NCBI GenBank assembly: GCA_012960035.1
Contig: DUBZ01000013.1
Location: 62,001 to 126,000, forward strand
Reading direction: 5' to 3'
Length of the DNA stretch: 64,000 nt
DNA from: Myxococcales bacterium
GTDB taxonomy: Bacteria > Myxococcota_A > UBA9160 > UBA4427
Shown here: piece by piece, positions 38,115-46,273 of the stretch
Layout: each line of letters opens with the position of its first letter
How positions within the stretch are numbered: the first letter of the stretch is position 1
Notes under the pieces: generated by a model
The model's input: the letters and a program-made list of their open reading frames with translations, nothing else
What the model was told of the DNA's origin: nothing
Database searches by the model: none
Made by a program: the position numbers and the translations under genes

Positions 38115-38993
38115 ATGACCATCACAAAAGCCGTCATCGCAGTCGCCGGTTACGGCACCCGTCTCCTTCCGGCGACCAAAGCCGTCCCAAAAGAAATGCT
38201 CACGATCGTCGATCGTCCGTGCATCCAACATCTTGTTGAGGAAGCTGCCAAGTCGGGCATCACCGACGTCATCTTGGTGACGCGACCTGGCTCCGAAGCG
38301 ATCGACCAACACTTCGCCTCGTCCCCCGCACTCGAAGCCCACTTGGTCGAACAGGGCAAAGACAAGTTGCTCGAAACGGTAAGGGCGGTGTCGTCCCTCG
38401 CCAACGTGACGTCCGTCATTCAGAGCGCCGACCTCCCGTACGGAAACGGCTCGCCGATTCTCGCGGCCAAAGACCATCTCGAGCCCGGTGAAGGCTTCGT
38501 CTACATGTTCGGAGATGACCTCGTCCTGTCCGACGTCCCAGCCGTGAAGCAGTTGGTCGACACCTACGACGCCCACAACCCCGCCGCCGTAATCGCAGTA
38601 CAAGAAGTTCCCGACGACATGCTTTCGGCCTACGGAATGGTGGCCCTCAAACCCGGCACCGACCCGATGGAATTGGACTCCATCATCGAAAAGCCAACAA
38701 AAGAAGAAGCCCCTTCCAACCTCGCCCAATTCGGCCGCTTCGTGCTTTCCTACAAAACCGTCGAAGTCCTCGAACAGACCGCCCTAGGCAAAGGCAACGA
38801 ACTGTGGCTCACCGACGCCATCGCCCGCCTAAGCAAAGACGACCGCGTCCTCGTCCAAAAAGTCGAAGGCACCTGGTACACCACCGGCGACCACTACCAA
38901 CTCCTGATCGCCAACATCGAATACGCCCTATCCGACCCCCCAATAAGCGACCGCCTAAAGACCTACCTCAAGGCAAAAGCCAGTTCGCTCTAG
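38115..38993 (+). CDS. galU: UTP-glucose-1-phosphate uridylyltransferase
   Basis: 292 residues, normal length. It makes UDP-glucose for cell-envelope and storage polysaccharides. The nucleotide-binding motif is AVAGYGTRLLPATK (10-22) with K26 in AVPKEML, and GDDLVLSD and the substrate segment IIEKP also match. The last 240 bases of the gene are strikingly C-rich and G-poor on the coding strand (93 C to 47 G by hand count), which is not seen in most neighbours. The ATG has only AACAC in front of it rather than a clear ribosome-binding site. Confidence 0.94.
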   Translation: MTITKAVIAVAGYGTRLLPATKAVPKEMLTIVDRPCIQHLVEEAAKSGITDVILVTRPGSEAIDQHFASSPALEAHLVEQGKDKLLETVRAVSSLANVTSVIQSADLPYGNGSPILAAKDHLEPGEGFVYMFGDDLVLSDVPAVKQLVDTYDAHNPAAVIAVQEVPDDMLSAYGMVALKPGTDPMELDSIIEKPTKEEAPSNLAQFGRFVLSYKTVEVLEQTALGKGNELWLTDAIARLSKDDRVLVQKVEGTWYTTGDHYQLLIANIEYALSDPPISDRLKTYLKAKASSL

Positions 38994-39231
38994 CAACCCC
39001 ACGCCCGAGCGTGCTTCTGGCGCGCTGACTCCCAGGTCACGAGCCATCGTGGAGTGTCCTTTCTCTCCATCCCGGCGACACCTTGATGGCCCTCACTTGG
39101 CCTCGCCCAAGCACCGCCGCGAGACAGCGCACCGGAAACCAAGGGACGTTTGACCGAACCCTCTCCGTCAAGGGGCGCGAAGCAACCCAAACCACAGCAA
39201 CCAATTCACTCGCAATCCGACCAACCCAAGG

Positions 39232-42200
39232 TCAGTCGTCCCGCAGCCCCTTCTTGCGCTCCATCTCCTTCTGCCTCTGAAGCGACTCCAACTGCTCCTC
39301 AGAAAGCAGCGCCGTAGCCACCTTGGGTCGCGCGATGGAATAGAAGGCCGGAACAACTGTAAGCGCACCAAACATATTGATCACCATCAAAATGCTGAGC
39401 AACTGCGCCATGTCGGCCTGGAAGCGCAAGCTAGAGAACGTCCACAAGAAAATGCCACCCACGATCGTGGTCGCAGTAAACGAAACCGCCATACCGGTGG
39501 TCCGCACCGCACGTCGCACTGCTTCGTCGATGTCCGCAGTGTCCACCACCTCGTGGCGGATGCGGTCCACGATATAGATCGCGTAATCGACGCCGATCCC
39601 AACACCCACCGACTGCACGGGCAGCGTATTGATGTTGAGCCCCATCCCCTTGACGGCCATGTAGGCCAACGAAAGCATGGTCGCCGTCATGATCTGGAGC
39701 AAGATGATCGCTCCACTCGATATCGACTGATACGTGATGGAATGCAGCACGAAGATCACAACGAAGATCAGGATGATGTTGGCGACATGGCTGCGTTCTA
39801 CCTCGTCGTTGACGGCCGCCAGGATGCCCATCAAGCCGCCGGCCATCACGAACTGCACACCACGCGTCCATGAGTTGGTGGCCTGATACGCGGGGTGTGC
39901 GTCAACAGCCTTGATGTCTTCGACGATCAAGTTGGTCGTCTTCATCGACACGGCGCGGATGCCTAGCTCTTTGTCTTCCCACCAGAAGTCAACGTCATCG
40001 AGTTCCCATTCGGCGAGGTCGTCGGGCCAGGCGAAGTATTCGTCTTCGTCTGCGTCGAAAAGCGCCGACTCGTAGTCTTCAACCGCATTGACTCGGAACT
40101 CTTCCATCCATTCGGGGAGTTCCTCCACCGACGTAAACTCGTTTACGGGCACTTGGACATAAGAATCATTGTCCTGGCGGATTTGTACTGTCATGGTGTG
40201 GTGACGCGATGGAAGCAGTGGGCCGAGCATGTAGAACCAGACGTCCGTCAAGGCTTCGCCGTCGAGCAAGCCCGCGTCTTCATGGGCTTTGTCCATGTCG
40301 AGGCGGACGATGACTTCGCCAAGCGGATTCCGCTTGATGAATTCGTTCGCGGCGTGGATCGTCTTGAGGATCGTTTCGCCCTTGTGATCGCGATAGAAGA
40401 AGTTGATGACCGCATCTTTGCCGTCATCGGTCATAAAGGGTTTGAGTGCGCCTGGCGCACCATTCGTACGGAGCTGGAAGACCTGCTGTCGAATGGTCGC
40501 TTGATCGTTTGCGATGAAGTCCCACTTCGGGTCGCCGTAGTGATTGATCCGCCACGAGCCGCGCAAGATGGGAACGATCGAAAGGCTCGCTCCAAGGTTG
40601 GTGTACTTGTCCATCCAGCGCTCGAACTCTTCGATGCGAAGCACGGGCGTCGCATCTTCGGCGGCCTTCGGGGTGTCCCCTTCGAGGTAGATCTGAATCG
40701 TGTCTACGCCGCCGAAGCGTTCGGCGATCTTGGCCGTTGCTACGTTCCATTCATGGTCAGGGAACAAGAGCGGCGTGCCGGGACTCGCCTCGCCGATCTT
40801 TGAATGCATCAGGGTGATGTACGTGGACCCAAGTAGCAGCACGACGGTGGTGACCGCGATGTACCACTTGTAGCGGGGGTGGGTGGTCACGTCGCCGAGG
40901 AAGCGCGTGAAGCGAACCATGAAGCCTGGCAAGAAGTGCTCGTGCTCGGTGGGTGCCGGCAAGAAACAGATCAACACCGGGTGAAGGATCTCGACCGTCA
41001 CGATGATCGAGATCACCCAAAACGCACCAAAGGTTCCGAGGTCCTGCATCTGCGGAATCGAGGTCAAGAGAATCACGAGTAGACCCGCGACGTCGGTAAT
41101 GATGCCGAGGGTGCCGGGCACGATGAGCTCACTCATCGCGACCGTGGCGGCTTCGATCTTCGCCGCTTCGGGATCCCCCATTCTGGGCAGCAAAATTTCA
41201 TAGTCCTCGAAGAACCGCTCGGCCATCTGCACGGTGTGGGAAATTGCGCGCGCAGTAATGATTGACGGGATCACGAGGATGAGGGGATCGAAGACGATTC
41301 CGACCCAGCCCGTAAAGCCGAGCCCCCAGATCGCAGTCGCGAGGGCGGCGATAAAGGGAATGAACACGCCGTGCCAGCGCCGGAAGTACGCCCACAGCAA
41401 GAAGAAGATCATGCCGATCGTGAGCATCAAGAACAGCACGATCTCAAAGGCGTGTTTGAGGATCCAGCCGACGAGGATCGGGACACCGGATACGTAGACC
41501 TCGTGGTTTTCGTCTTCGATTTCGGCCTTGATCTGCTGAACCCAATCGAAGACCGCCATCACGGTGGGTCTGCCACTTAACCGGTCGGTGACGAAACCTG
41601 CGGTGACGAGCGCACCCTTTTGGTCGAGCGACACCAGGCGGCCGTAGATGTAGGGCGGATTTTGCCGGACCAGTGCGCCGAGGGCGTCGGCTTCTTCTTG
41701 GGTTTCCGGCAAGTTTTCCATCAACACGTTGGTTTCGATGTCGCCGGAGGCTTCGATCTGGATCACGCGCGTGTTGTTCGCCGTAACCGAGCGGATCTCG
41801 TAATGGTTGACCGGATAGGGAGGGTAAAGCTCGTCGAGTTTCTTCTGGACGTCGTCGTATTCCATCCCCTGTTCGTCGAGCTCGTCGCGTAGCGCGTCGC
41901 GCTCGTCGGTGTGGCTCGTGTAGCCCTTGCCGTCCAGGGCCATGGTCATCTTGTGAATCTTGGCGATCGTCTCGGGGTTGAAGATGTCCCCGTCCTTCAC
42001 GACGAGTGCCATCGCGACCGTAGAGGAGCCGCCGAAGATCCCCGAAAACTTGTCCTGTGCGCGGATGTAAGGATGGTCGGGCCACTGGGAACGCGCGATC
42101 GTGTCGATCTTCACCGCGGGCCCTGGCAGCGGATACCCCAGGGCGGTCGTCGCTGAATTGAGGATCGGGTAGAAGAAGAACCCGGTCGAAAGAAAGAGTA

Positions 42201-42282
42201 GAACCGCAATGATGCCGCGGCGGCGCACGACCATCTTCGCAAAGCGGAGGGTCGTTGATTCGTTGGCGGATGCTCCGGCCAT
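39232..42282 (-). CDS. HAE3/MMPL-like RND-family transporter
   Basis: 1016 residues. Twelve membrane segments in two halves: TM1 at about 20-40, the TM2-6 bundle at about 272-450, TM7 at about 490-510 and TM8-12 at about 840-995, separated by large periplasmic loops with acidic segments (DADEDEYFAW, ELDDVDFWWEDKELG). Motifs include GVPILVGWI and GVDYAIYIVDRIR. These RND proteins export or move lipids and hopanoid-like compounds without needing an adaptor; the family includes HpnN and MmpL proteins. No adaptor or TolC gene is adjacent. It is convergent with galU. Confidence 0.88.
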   Translation of the reverse strand: MAGASANESTTLRFAKMVVRRRGIIAVLLFLSTGFFFYPILNSATTALGYPLPGPAVKIDTIARSQWPDHPYIRAQDKFSGIFGGSSTVAMALVVKDGDIFNPETIAKIHKMTMALDGKGYTSHTDERDALRDELDEQGMEYDDVQKKLDELYPPYPVNHYEIRSVTANNTRVIQIEASGDIETNVLMENLPETQEEADALGALVRQNPPYIYGRLVSLDQKGALVTAGFVTDRLSGRPTVMAVFDWVQQIKAEIEDENHEVYVSGVPILVGWILKHAFEIVLFLMLTIGMIFFLLWAYFRRWHGVFIPFIAALATAIWGLGFTGWVGIVFDPLILVIPSIITARAISHTVQMAERFFEDYEILLPRMGDPEAAKIEAATVAMSELIVPGTLGIITDVAGLLVILLTSIPQMQDLGTFGAFWVISIIVTVEILHPVLICFLPAPTEHEHFLPGFMVRFTRFLGDVTTHPRYKWYIAVTTVVLLLGSTYITLMHSKIGEASPGTPLLFPDHEWNVATAKIAERFGGVDTIQIYLEGDTPKAAEDATPVLRIEEFERWMDKYTNLGASLSIVPILRGSWRINHYGDPKWDFIANDQATIRQQVFQLRTNGAPGALKPFMTDDGKDAVINFFYRDHKGETILKTIHAANEFIKRNPLGEVIVRLDMDKAHEDAGLLDGEALTDVWFYMLGPLLPSRHHTMTVQIRQDNDSYVQVPVNEFTSVEELPEWMEEFRVNAVEDYESALFDADEDEYFAWPDDLAEWELDDVDFWWEDKELGIRAVSMKTTNLIVEDIKAVDAHPAYQATNSWTRGVQFVMAGGLMGILAAVNDEVERSHVANIILIFVVIFVLHSITYQSISSGAIILLQIMTATMLSLAYMAVKGMGLNINTLPVQSVGVGIGVDYAIYIVDRIRHEVVDTADIDEAVRRAVRTTGMAVSFTATTIVGGIFLWTFSSLRFQADMAQLLSILMVINMFGALTVVPAFYSIARPKVATALLSEEQLESLQRQKEMERKKGLRDD

Positions 42283-42615
42283 GGTTTCCTCTTTATCTTG
42301 TTCGCGGGTTACAGCAGGTTTAGACGCAGTTCGCTGATGCAGCGCTCCAACTTGCGGGCTCTACGCTCATTAGGCGACGTACTTGCGTGTTTTTTGTGGA
42401 GACGTGTGCGCGGAGACGCCGATGTTGAAGACACCGGCTTCGACCCAAGCAGAAGAAATCGTGCTTGTAAGGAAGGGGGTAGCCAAACGGAGGCGCGGCC
42501 GCAGCGTAAATTTTTCGAATGCCGCGCAAACGTTATTTGTTACCAGGGGTTCTGGTCAAGCGAAGGCCGAAGATTTTTTGCCTACGCGCAAGAAAACGAG
42601 CGAACTGACGTGCAG
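42283..42615. other. Intergenic region without recognised gene
   Basis: About 330 bases between the minus-strand NYN gene and the downstream RND gene. A plus-strand open frame covers it but has no recognisable domain or ribosome-binding site and overlaps the NYN gene, so I consider it non-coding. No terminator or riboswitch structure was recognised. Confidence 0.4.
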
Positions 42616-43299
42616 TCAGTCGCTGTCCTTGTATTTGTAGACGTGGACGGCATCACCCGGGTCGACGCCACGCGATTGCACCCCCGCGAAGCAGTGCTGC
42701 AAGAAGTGTCGTGGTGAAACGACCGCCGCACCGCGATGACGAGTCTTCCCCGTTAGGCGACGGTCTCCGGACACAACCGCGATCTCGTCCGTATCCTCGG
42801 CATCGCGAACTCGACGAACGATCCAGTCGTCGGCCGAAGGTGCGAATTCAACGATTAGGCGCGGCGCCGTGCCCCTTACCGGGGTTTCGGGCGCATGACT
42901 GCCATCGAACACGAGCCAGATCTCAGCGTCACGATCGGGGAAGCCCCCGGCGACCGCGACCAGGCGCTCGCGCATGCTTCCGGACCAGAAGGGTTTTTGG
43001 CTGGTTCGCGGGTCGCCCGGCAGAGCGTCGGGTCCGCCAGTTTGCTTTCGAAACGGGGCACAATGGAGAACGTTATATCCGTCAACCAGCCAGACCCGCG
43101 CTCGGGGGAGTGGCTCGAGCTCATCGAGGTTATGCCCATCGAGGTTATGCCCATAGAGGTCATACCCGTCGAGGTCGTTGGCATCCGCGTCGTCGCTCCC
43201 ACGATCTTGCGCCGCGAAATCGCCGCCCCCATCAGCGTTGCCCTCGGTCTGAGGATGCGAGCTGGGTGCTGAAGGATTCTGTTTTTGCTCGTGAATCAT
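42616..43299 (-). CDS. YacP-like NYN-domain protein with repeat-encoded linker
   Basis: 227 residues from the ATG at 43299; the frame stays open to a TTG at 43461 but that part overlaps the upstream gene. Residues about 68-225 form a NYN domain of the YacP/Rae1 type: WLVDGYNVLH (D73), WLVFDGSH, VRRVRDAEDTDEIAVVSGDRRLT, with a C-terminal part about the expected length. Characterised YacP-like proteins are RNases. The N-terminal 65 residues are acidic and low-complexity; DLDGYDLYGHNLDGHNLDE comes from 15-base tandem repeats at 43122-43181. A possible RNA nuclease with a flexible N-terminus. Confidence 0.75.
   Translation of the reverse strand: MIHEQKQNPSAPSSHPQTEGNADGGGDFAAQDRGSDDADANDLDGYDLYGHNLDGHNLDELEPLPRARVWLVDGYNVLHCAPFRKQTGGPDALPGDPRTSQKPFWSGSMRERLVAVAGGFPDRDAEIWLVFDGSHAPETPVRGTAPRLIVEFAPSADDWIVRRVRDAEDTDEIAVVSGDRRLTGKTRHRGAAVVSPRHFLQHCFAGVQSRGVDPGDAVHVYKYKDSD
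43122..43181. repeat. 15-base tandem repeat, four copies, in the NYN gene
   Basis: Two identical units CATCGAGGTTATGCC (43122-43136, 43137-43151) followed by two degenerate ones (43152-43166, 43167-43181). The period is a multiple of three, so copy-number change keeps the NYN reading frame and lengthens or shortens its acidic linker. Confidence 0.8.
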
Positions 43300-43645
43300 G
43301 GTTTCCCGAGTGGATACTGCGATTTGAGGTCCAAGTGCTCTCGACCAAACCGGCCCCAGCACGCCCGTGATCGAGGGCATGGCTGGCTGCGTGGCTGGCT
43401 GCATGGCTGGCTGAGTGGTGGCCCCTGACGTCCGGACCATCATAGGGACTCGCCCCTGCAATGAGTGCCCAACTCAGCCCAAAGGTCAGCCCAAAGATGA
43501 CAAAACTGGCCATTACGCCGAGCGCTTGGAGCGCCCCGGCGGTTGCCTCCCGAACTGCGATGTACGCATCCCACTTCGGGCGCGTCGAGATGGATCTCGT
43601 GTTCGGGCTGTTCCGGCGATTCTTCCTGATGTTTCCCTGGGCCAT
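43232..43645 (-). CDS. Short membrane protein with histidine-rich repeat
   Basis: 137 residues; the ATG at 43645 has a perfect AAGGAG at 8-base spacing, the strongest evidence that it is translated. After a basic N-terminus there is one clear membrane segment (about 41-63, LGVMASFVIFGLTFGLSWALI). The following stretch HHSASHAASHAASHALDHG is written by three 12-base repeats (43381-43416). The tail is hydrophilic and overlaps the first 68 bases of the NYN gene. No family recognised. The pair of overlapping genes is probably one transcript. Confidence 0.55.
   Translation of the reverse strand: MAQGNIRKNRRNSPNTRSISTRPKWDAYIAVREATAGALQALGVMASFVIFGLTFGLSWALIAGASPYDGPDVRGHHSASHAASHAASHALDHGRAGAGLVESTWTSNRSIHSGNHDSRAKTESFSTQLASSDRGQR
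43381..43416. repeat. 12-base tandem repeat in the membrane-protein gene
   Basis: Three units GGCTGGCTGCGT, GGCTGGCTGCAT and GGCTGGCTGAGT in tandem. On the minus strand they encode the HAAS/HSAS repeats. Confidence 0.8.
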
Positions 43646-43659
43646 CGTCTGATCTCCTT

Positions 43660-43718
43660 CTATCTGGCTGTCTATTTATTTATTTATCTATCCATCTTTC
43701 TATCTGTCTATCTGTCTG
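43660..43718. repeat. Impure tetranucleotide tract upstream of a ribosome-binding site
   Basis: A stretch of CTAT, TTTA, TCTG and TCCA units (about 14 tetramers), much more AT-rich and pyrimidine-rich than the surrounding DNA. On the minus strand it reads as GATA/AATA/CAGA units ending exactly where the AAGGAG of the membrane-protein gene begins (43654-43659). Confidence 0.75.
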
Positions 43719-43788
43719 ATTAAGCACTGGGCACTAGGCAGCCCCAGCCCAGCCCACCCACCTGTTTGCCTGTCTGTTCAGCGTTTAT

Positions 43789-43833
43789 TGAGAGGGTCTG
43801 AAGTCTGAGAGGGTCTGACCTACGGGGTCTGAG
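43789..43833. repeat. Short direct repeats TGAGAGGGTCTGA
   Basis: Two perfect 13-base copies (43789-43801 and 43806-43818), 17 bases apart start to start, then a degenerate GGGGTCTGAG copy ending at 43833. Could be a regulator-binding array or a remnant of repeat slippage. Not coding. Confidence 0.5.
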
Positions 43834-44049
43834 TTCGGTGATCTGCGGGCCTTACGATGTTTGAGCTCGATCCTGCGGCAATTTCGCCATTGCTCGCGCC
43901 CCTACAGCAAGAGCTAGACTCGGTTTATCGGGTTGAGGCCAGTGTCCATGCCGGCCGTGACAGAACGGGTCACGTCAGCCAGGAAAATCGACGTTCGCCC
44001 CCTATTCAGATCCAAAATCTGAGTGATCCCCAGCAAGGACCCAAAATCG

Positions 44050-44943
44050 ATGAGTCGCGACCTCAACAACGCTGCCCAGGACAAAATGGCCCTGGCCCTA
44101 ATCCAGTCGAGCGCGACAAGCGATATCGCCGCAAATCTCACGAAGGCCTGCGCGCGGATCGAGCAGGCCGCGTCGGACGGGGCTGAATTGGTGTGTCTTC
44201 AGGAACTCTTCGTTGCGCCATATCCATGCCAGGGCGAAGTCGCCGAGCGATTTGACTGGGCCGAGCCGATCCCTGGACCCACAAGCGAGGCGCTCTGCAA
44301 ACTCGCGGCTTCCAAAAACATTGCGATCGTCGGCTCGGTCTTCGAAGAGCGCGCGAAGGGCCTGTACCACAACACGGTGGTCGTGATCGACGCGGGCGGC
44401 GAGATCGTGGGCCGCTACCGCAAAATGCACATCCCCGACGACCCGCTGTATCAAGAGAAGTACTACTTCACTCCTGGTGACACCGGTTTCGTTTCAATTC
44501 CGACTCGCTTCGCAAACGTTGGGCCCCTGGTGTGCTGGGATCAGTGGTTTCCAGAAGCGGCGCGGCTAGCAAGCCTGGCGGGCGCCCAAGTACTCGTATA
44601 CCCGACTGCGATCGGCTGGCAGTTCGACGAAACCCCGGAAGAAGACGCTGCGCAACATGACGCGTGGGAAACCGTGCAGCGCGCTCATGCGATCGCGAAT
44701 GGTGTTTTCGTGGCGTCCATCAATCGAGTCGGCCAAGAAGACGGCATTCGCTTTTGGGGGCAGTCATTCGTCGCCGATCCCTTTGGTCGGGTTCTCGCCC
44801 GCGCGTCTTCAGAAAAGGAAGAAACCCTGCTGGTCGAATGCGATCTCGGCTTGATCGAAAAAGTGCGACGCGACTGGCCCTTCCTGCGCGACCGGCGCAT
44901 CGATGCCTACGGTGACCTCACCAAGCGATTGCGCGACGAGTGA
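44050..44943 (+). CDS. aguB: N-carbamoylputrescine amidase
   Basis: 297 residues from the ATG at 44050 (AAGGAC 10-14 bases upstream; a GTG at 44023 is an alternative). Nitrilase-superfamily amidase with the E-K-C triad: E52 (CLQELF), K125 (RYRKMHIPDDP), C162 (GPLVCWDQWFPEAAR). The segments PIGPT, GIRFWGQSFVADPFG and QWFPEAAR fit plant and bacterial AguB, which yields putrescine from N-carbamoylputrescine. It overlaps aguA by four bases (GTGA), completing the agmatine-to-putrescine route. Confidence 0.95.
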   Translation: MSRDLNNAAQDKMALALIQSSATSDIAANLTKACARIEQAASDGAELVCLQELFVAPYPCQGEVAERFDWAEPIPGPTSEALCKLAASKNIAIVGSVFEERAKGLYHNTVVVIDAGGEIVGRYRKMHIPDDPLYQEKYYFTPGDTGFVSIPTRFANVGPLVCWDQWFPEAARLASLAGAQVLVYPTAIGWQFDETPEEDAAQHDAWETVQRAHAIANGVFVASINRVGQEDGIRFWGQSFVADPFGRVLARASSEKEETLLVECDLGLIEKVRRDWPFLRDRRIDAYGDLTKRLRDE

Positions 44944-46022
44944 GCGCGGAGCGGCCGATCGATGCGGGCCCCGCTGCGGCGGGCTTTCGCTGGCCAGCGG
45001 AATGGGAGCCCCATGCCGCCACTTGGCTTTCCTGGCCGCATAACCTCGAAACGTGGCCCGGTCGCTTGGAACAAGCCGAGCGCGCGTTTGTAGAGATCGT
45101 CGCCGCGCTTAGTCCTCACGAAGAAGTTCGCATTAACGTGGTCGGGGGGCCAATGGAAGACCGGGTCAGAGCGCGACTCGCCGCGCGTGGCGTCGAAGTA
45201 GACCGTGCGGTGCGCTTCTTTCAGATCCCAACCGATGATGCCTGGGTCCGCGACCACGGACCGATCTTCGTCGTCGGTGAAGGTCCGCCGGGCGAGCGCG
45301 AGGTTGCACTCCATGATTTCGGCTTCAATGCCTGGGGCGGCAAGTACCCGCCGTGGGACCGAGACAATGCGGTTCCCGCAAAAATCGCCGAGCTTGCGAA
45401 GCTGCAGCGCTTCGAGACCGGTTGGGTTCTCGAGGGCGGCTCGATCGATGGCAACGGCGACGGATGCATCCTCACGACCGAATCGTGCCTGCTGAATCCC
45501 AACCGGAATCGTGGAGACGACGGGCGCGCTGTAACGCGCGAAGACGTCGAGCAAGTGCTCGCGGACACCCTTGGCGCGACCGACGTGGTCTGGCTCGCCG
45601 AAGGCATTGCGGGGGACGATACCGATGGGCATATTGACGACATCGCGCGGTTCGTGGCACTCGACCGCGTCGTCGCTGCAGTCGAAGACGACGCAAGCGA
45701 CATCAACCACCGCCCACTTCAGAAAAATTTCGAGTGCTTGCAGGCGTTTCGCGGAGCGCAGGGGCAAGCGTTCGATGTGGTTGCCTTGCCGATGCCGCCT
45801 CCACTTGTCTTGGATGGGCAACGATGCCCCGCGAGCTACGCCAATTTCTATCTCGCGAACAATGTCGCCCTCGTTCCGACCTTCGAAGTTCCCAACGACA
45901 CCCGCGCAATTGACGTTCTACGGGACTGTCTGCCTGGCCGTGAGGTCATTGCGATCGACAGCCGCGATCTCGTCTTTGGCTTGGGCGCGATTCACTGCCT
46001 GACGCAACAGCTCCCGCGCTAG
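44940..46022 (+). CDS. aguA: Agmatine deiminase
   Basis: 360 residues. It converts agmatine to N-carbamoylputrescine and ammonia. GTG start overlapping the aguB stop. Family signatures include PAEWEPHAATWLSWPHN, DDAWVRDHGPIFVV, LEGGSIDGNG, DTDGHIDDIARF and the C-terminal nucleophile C353 in GLGAIHCLTQQ. The pair makes putrescine from agmatine; the arginine decarboxylase that supplies agmatine is not in the window. Confidence 0.96.
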   Translation: MSAERPIDAGPAAAGFRWPAEWEPHAATWLSWPHNLETWPGRLEQAERAFVEIVAALSPHEEVRINVVGGPMEDRVRARLAARGVEVDRAVRFFQIPTDDAWVRDHGPIFVVGEGPPGEREVALHDFGFNAWGGKYPPWDRDNAVPAKIAELAKLQRFETGWVLEGGSIDGNGDGCILTTESCLLNPNRNRGDDGRAVTREDVEQVLADTLGATDVVWLAEGIAGDDTDGHIDDIARFVALDRVVAAVEDDASDINHRPLQKNFECLQAFRGAQGQAFDVVALPMPPPLVLDGQRCPASYANFYLANNVALVPTFEVPNDTRAIDVLRDCLPGREVIAIDSRDLVFGLGAIHCLTQQLPR

Positions 46023-46273
46023 CGGCCTGCACTGAACGGTCGGGGTGCGGCGCGCTTCAAATTCCCCGAAATTGCAGGCTCGGGAGTTCCCCACTCTGGG
46101 GTGAATCGTGTAAGCTGCTTCCGCGGCAGTACTGATTGGGCGCAGTTTCTCTCCCGCAGCCCACTGTCGGCCGCCAAGATGTCATCTCGGGGCAACCCTC
46201 GACCGTGACACAATCCAAGTCAAGTCCTGTCAACTGAACTGAACCTTTCATCGAACCCAATTTTGGAGATCGC

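Larger units (their letters stand above)
43646..44049. other. Repeat-rich intergenic region
   Basis: About 400 bases between the divergent membrane-protein gene and aguB. It includes the tetranucleotide tract (43660-43718), a CCCAGCCC-rich patch (43740-43762) and 13-base repeats (43789-43833). No coding potential is convincing. Confidence 0.55.

Noticed and set aside
42298..42717. Plus-strand frame between the RND and NYN genes
   Set aside because: Overlaps the end of the NYN gene and carries no domain pattern.
42616..44049. CRISPR array
   Set aside because: The repeats are 4, 12, 13 and 15 bases long, contiguous or unevenly spaced, lack unique spacers of constant length and no cas gene is near.
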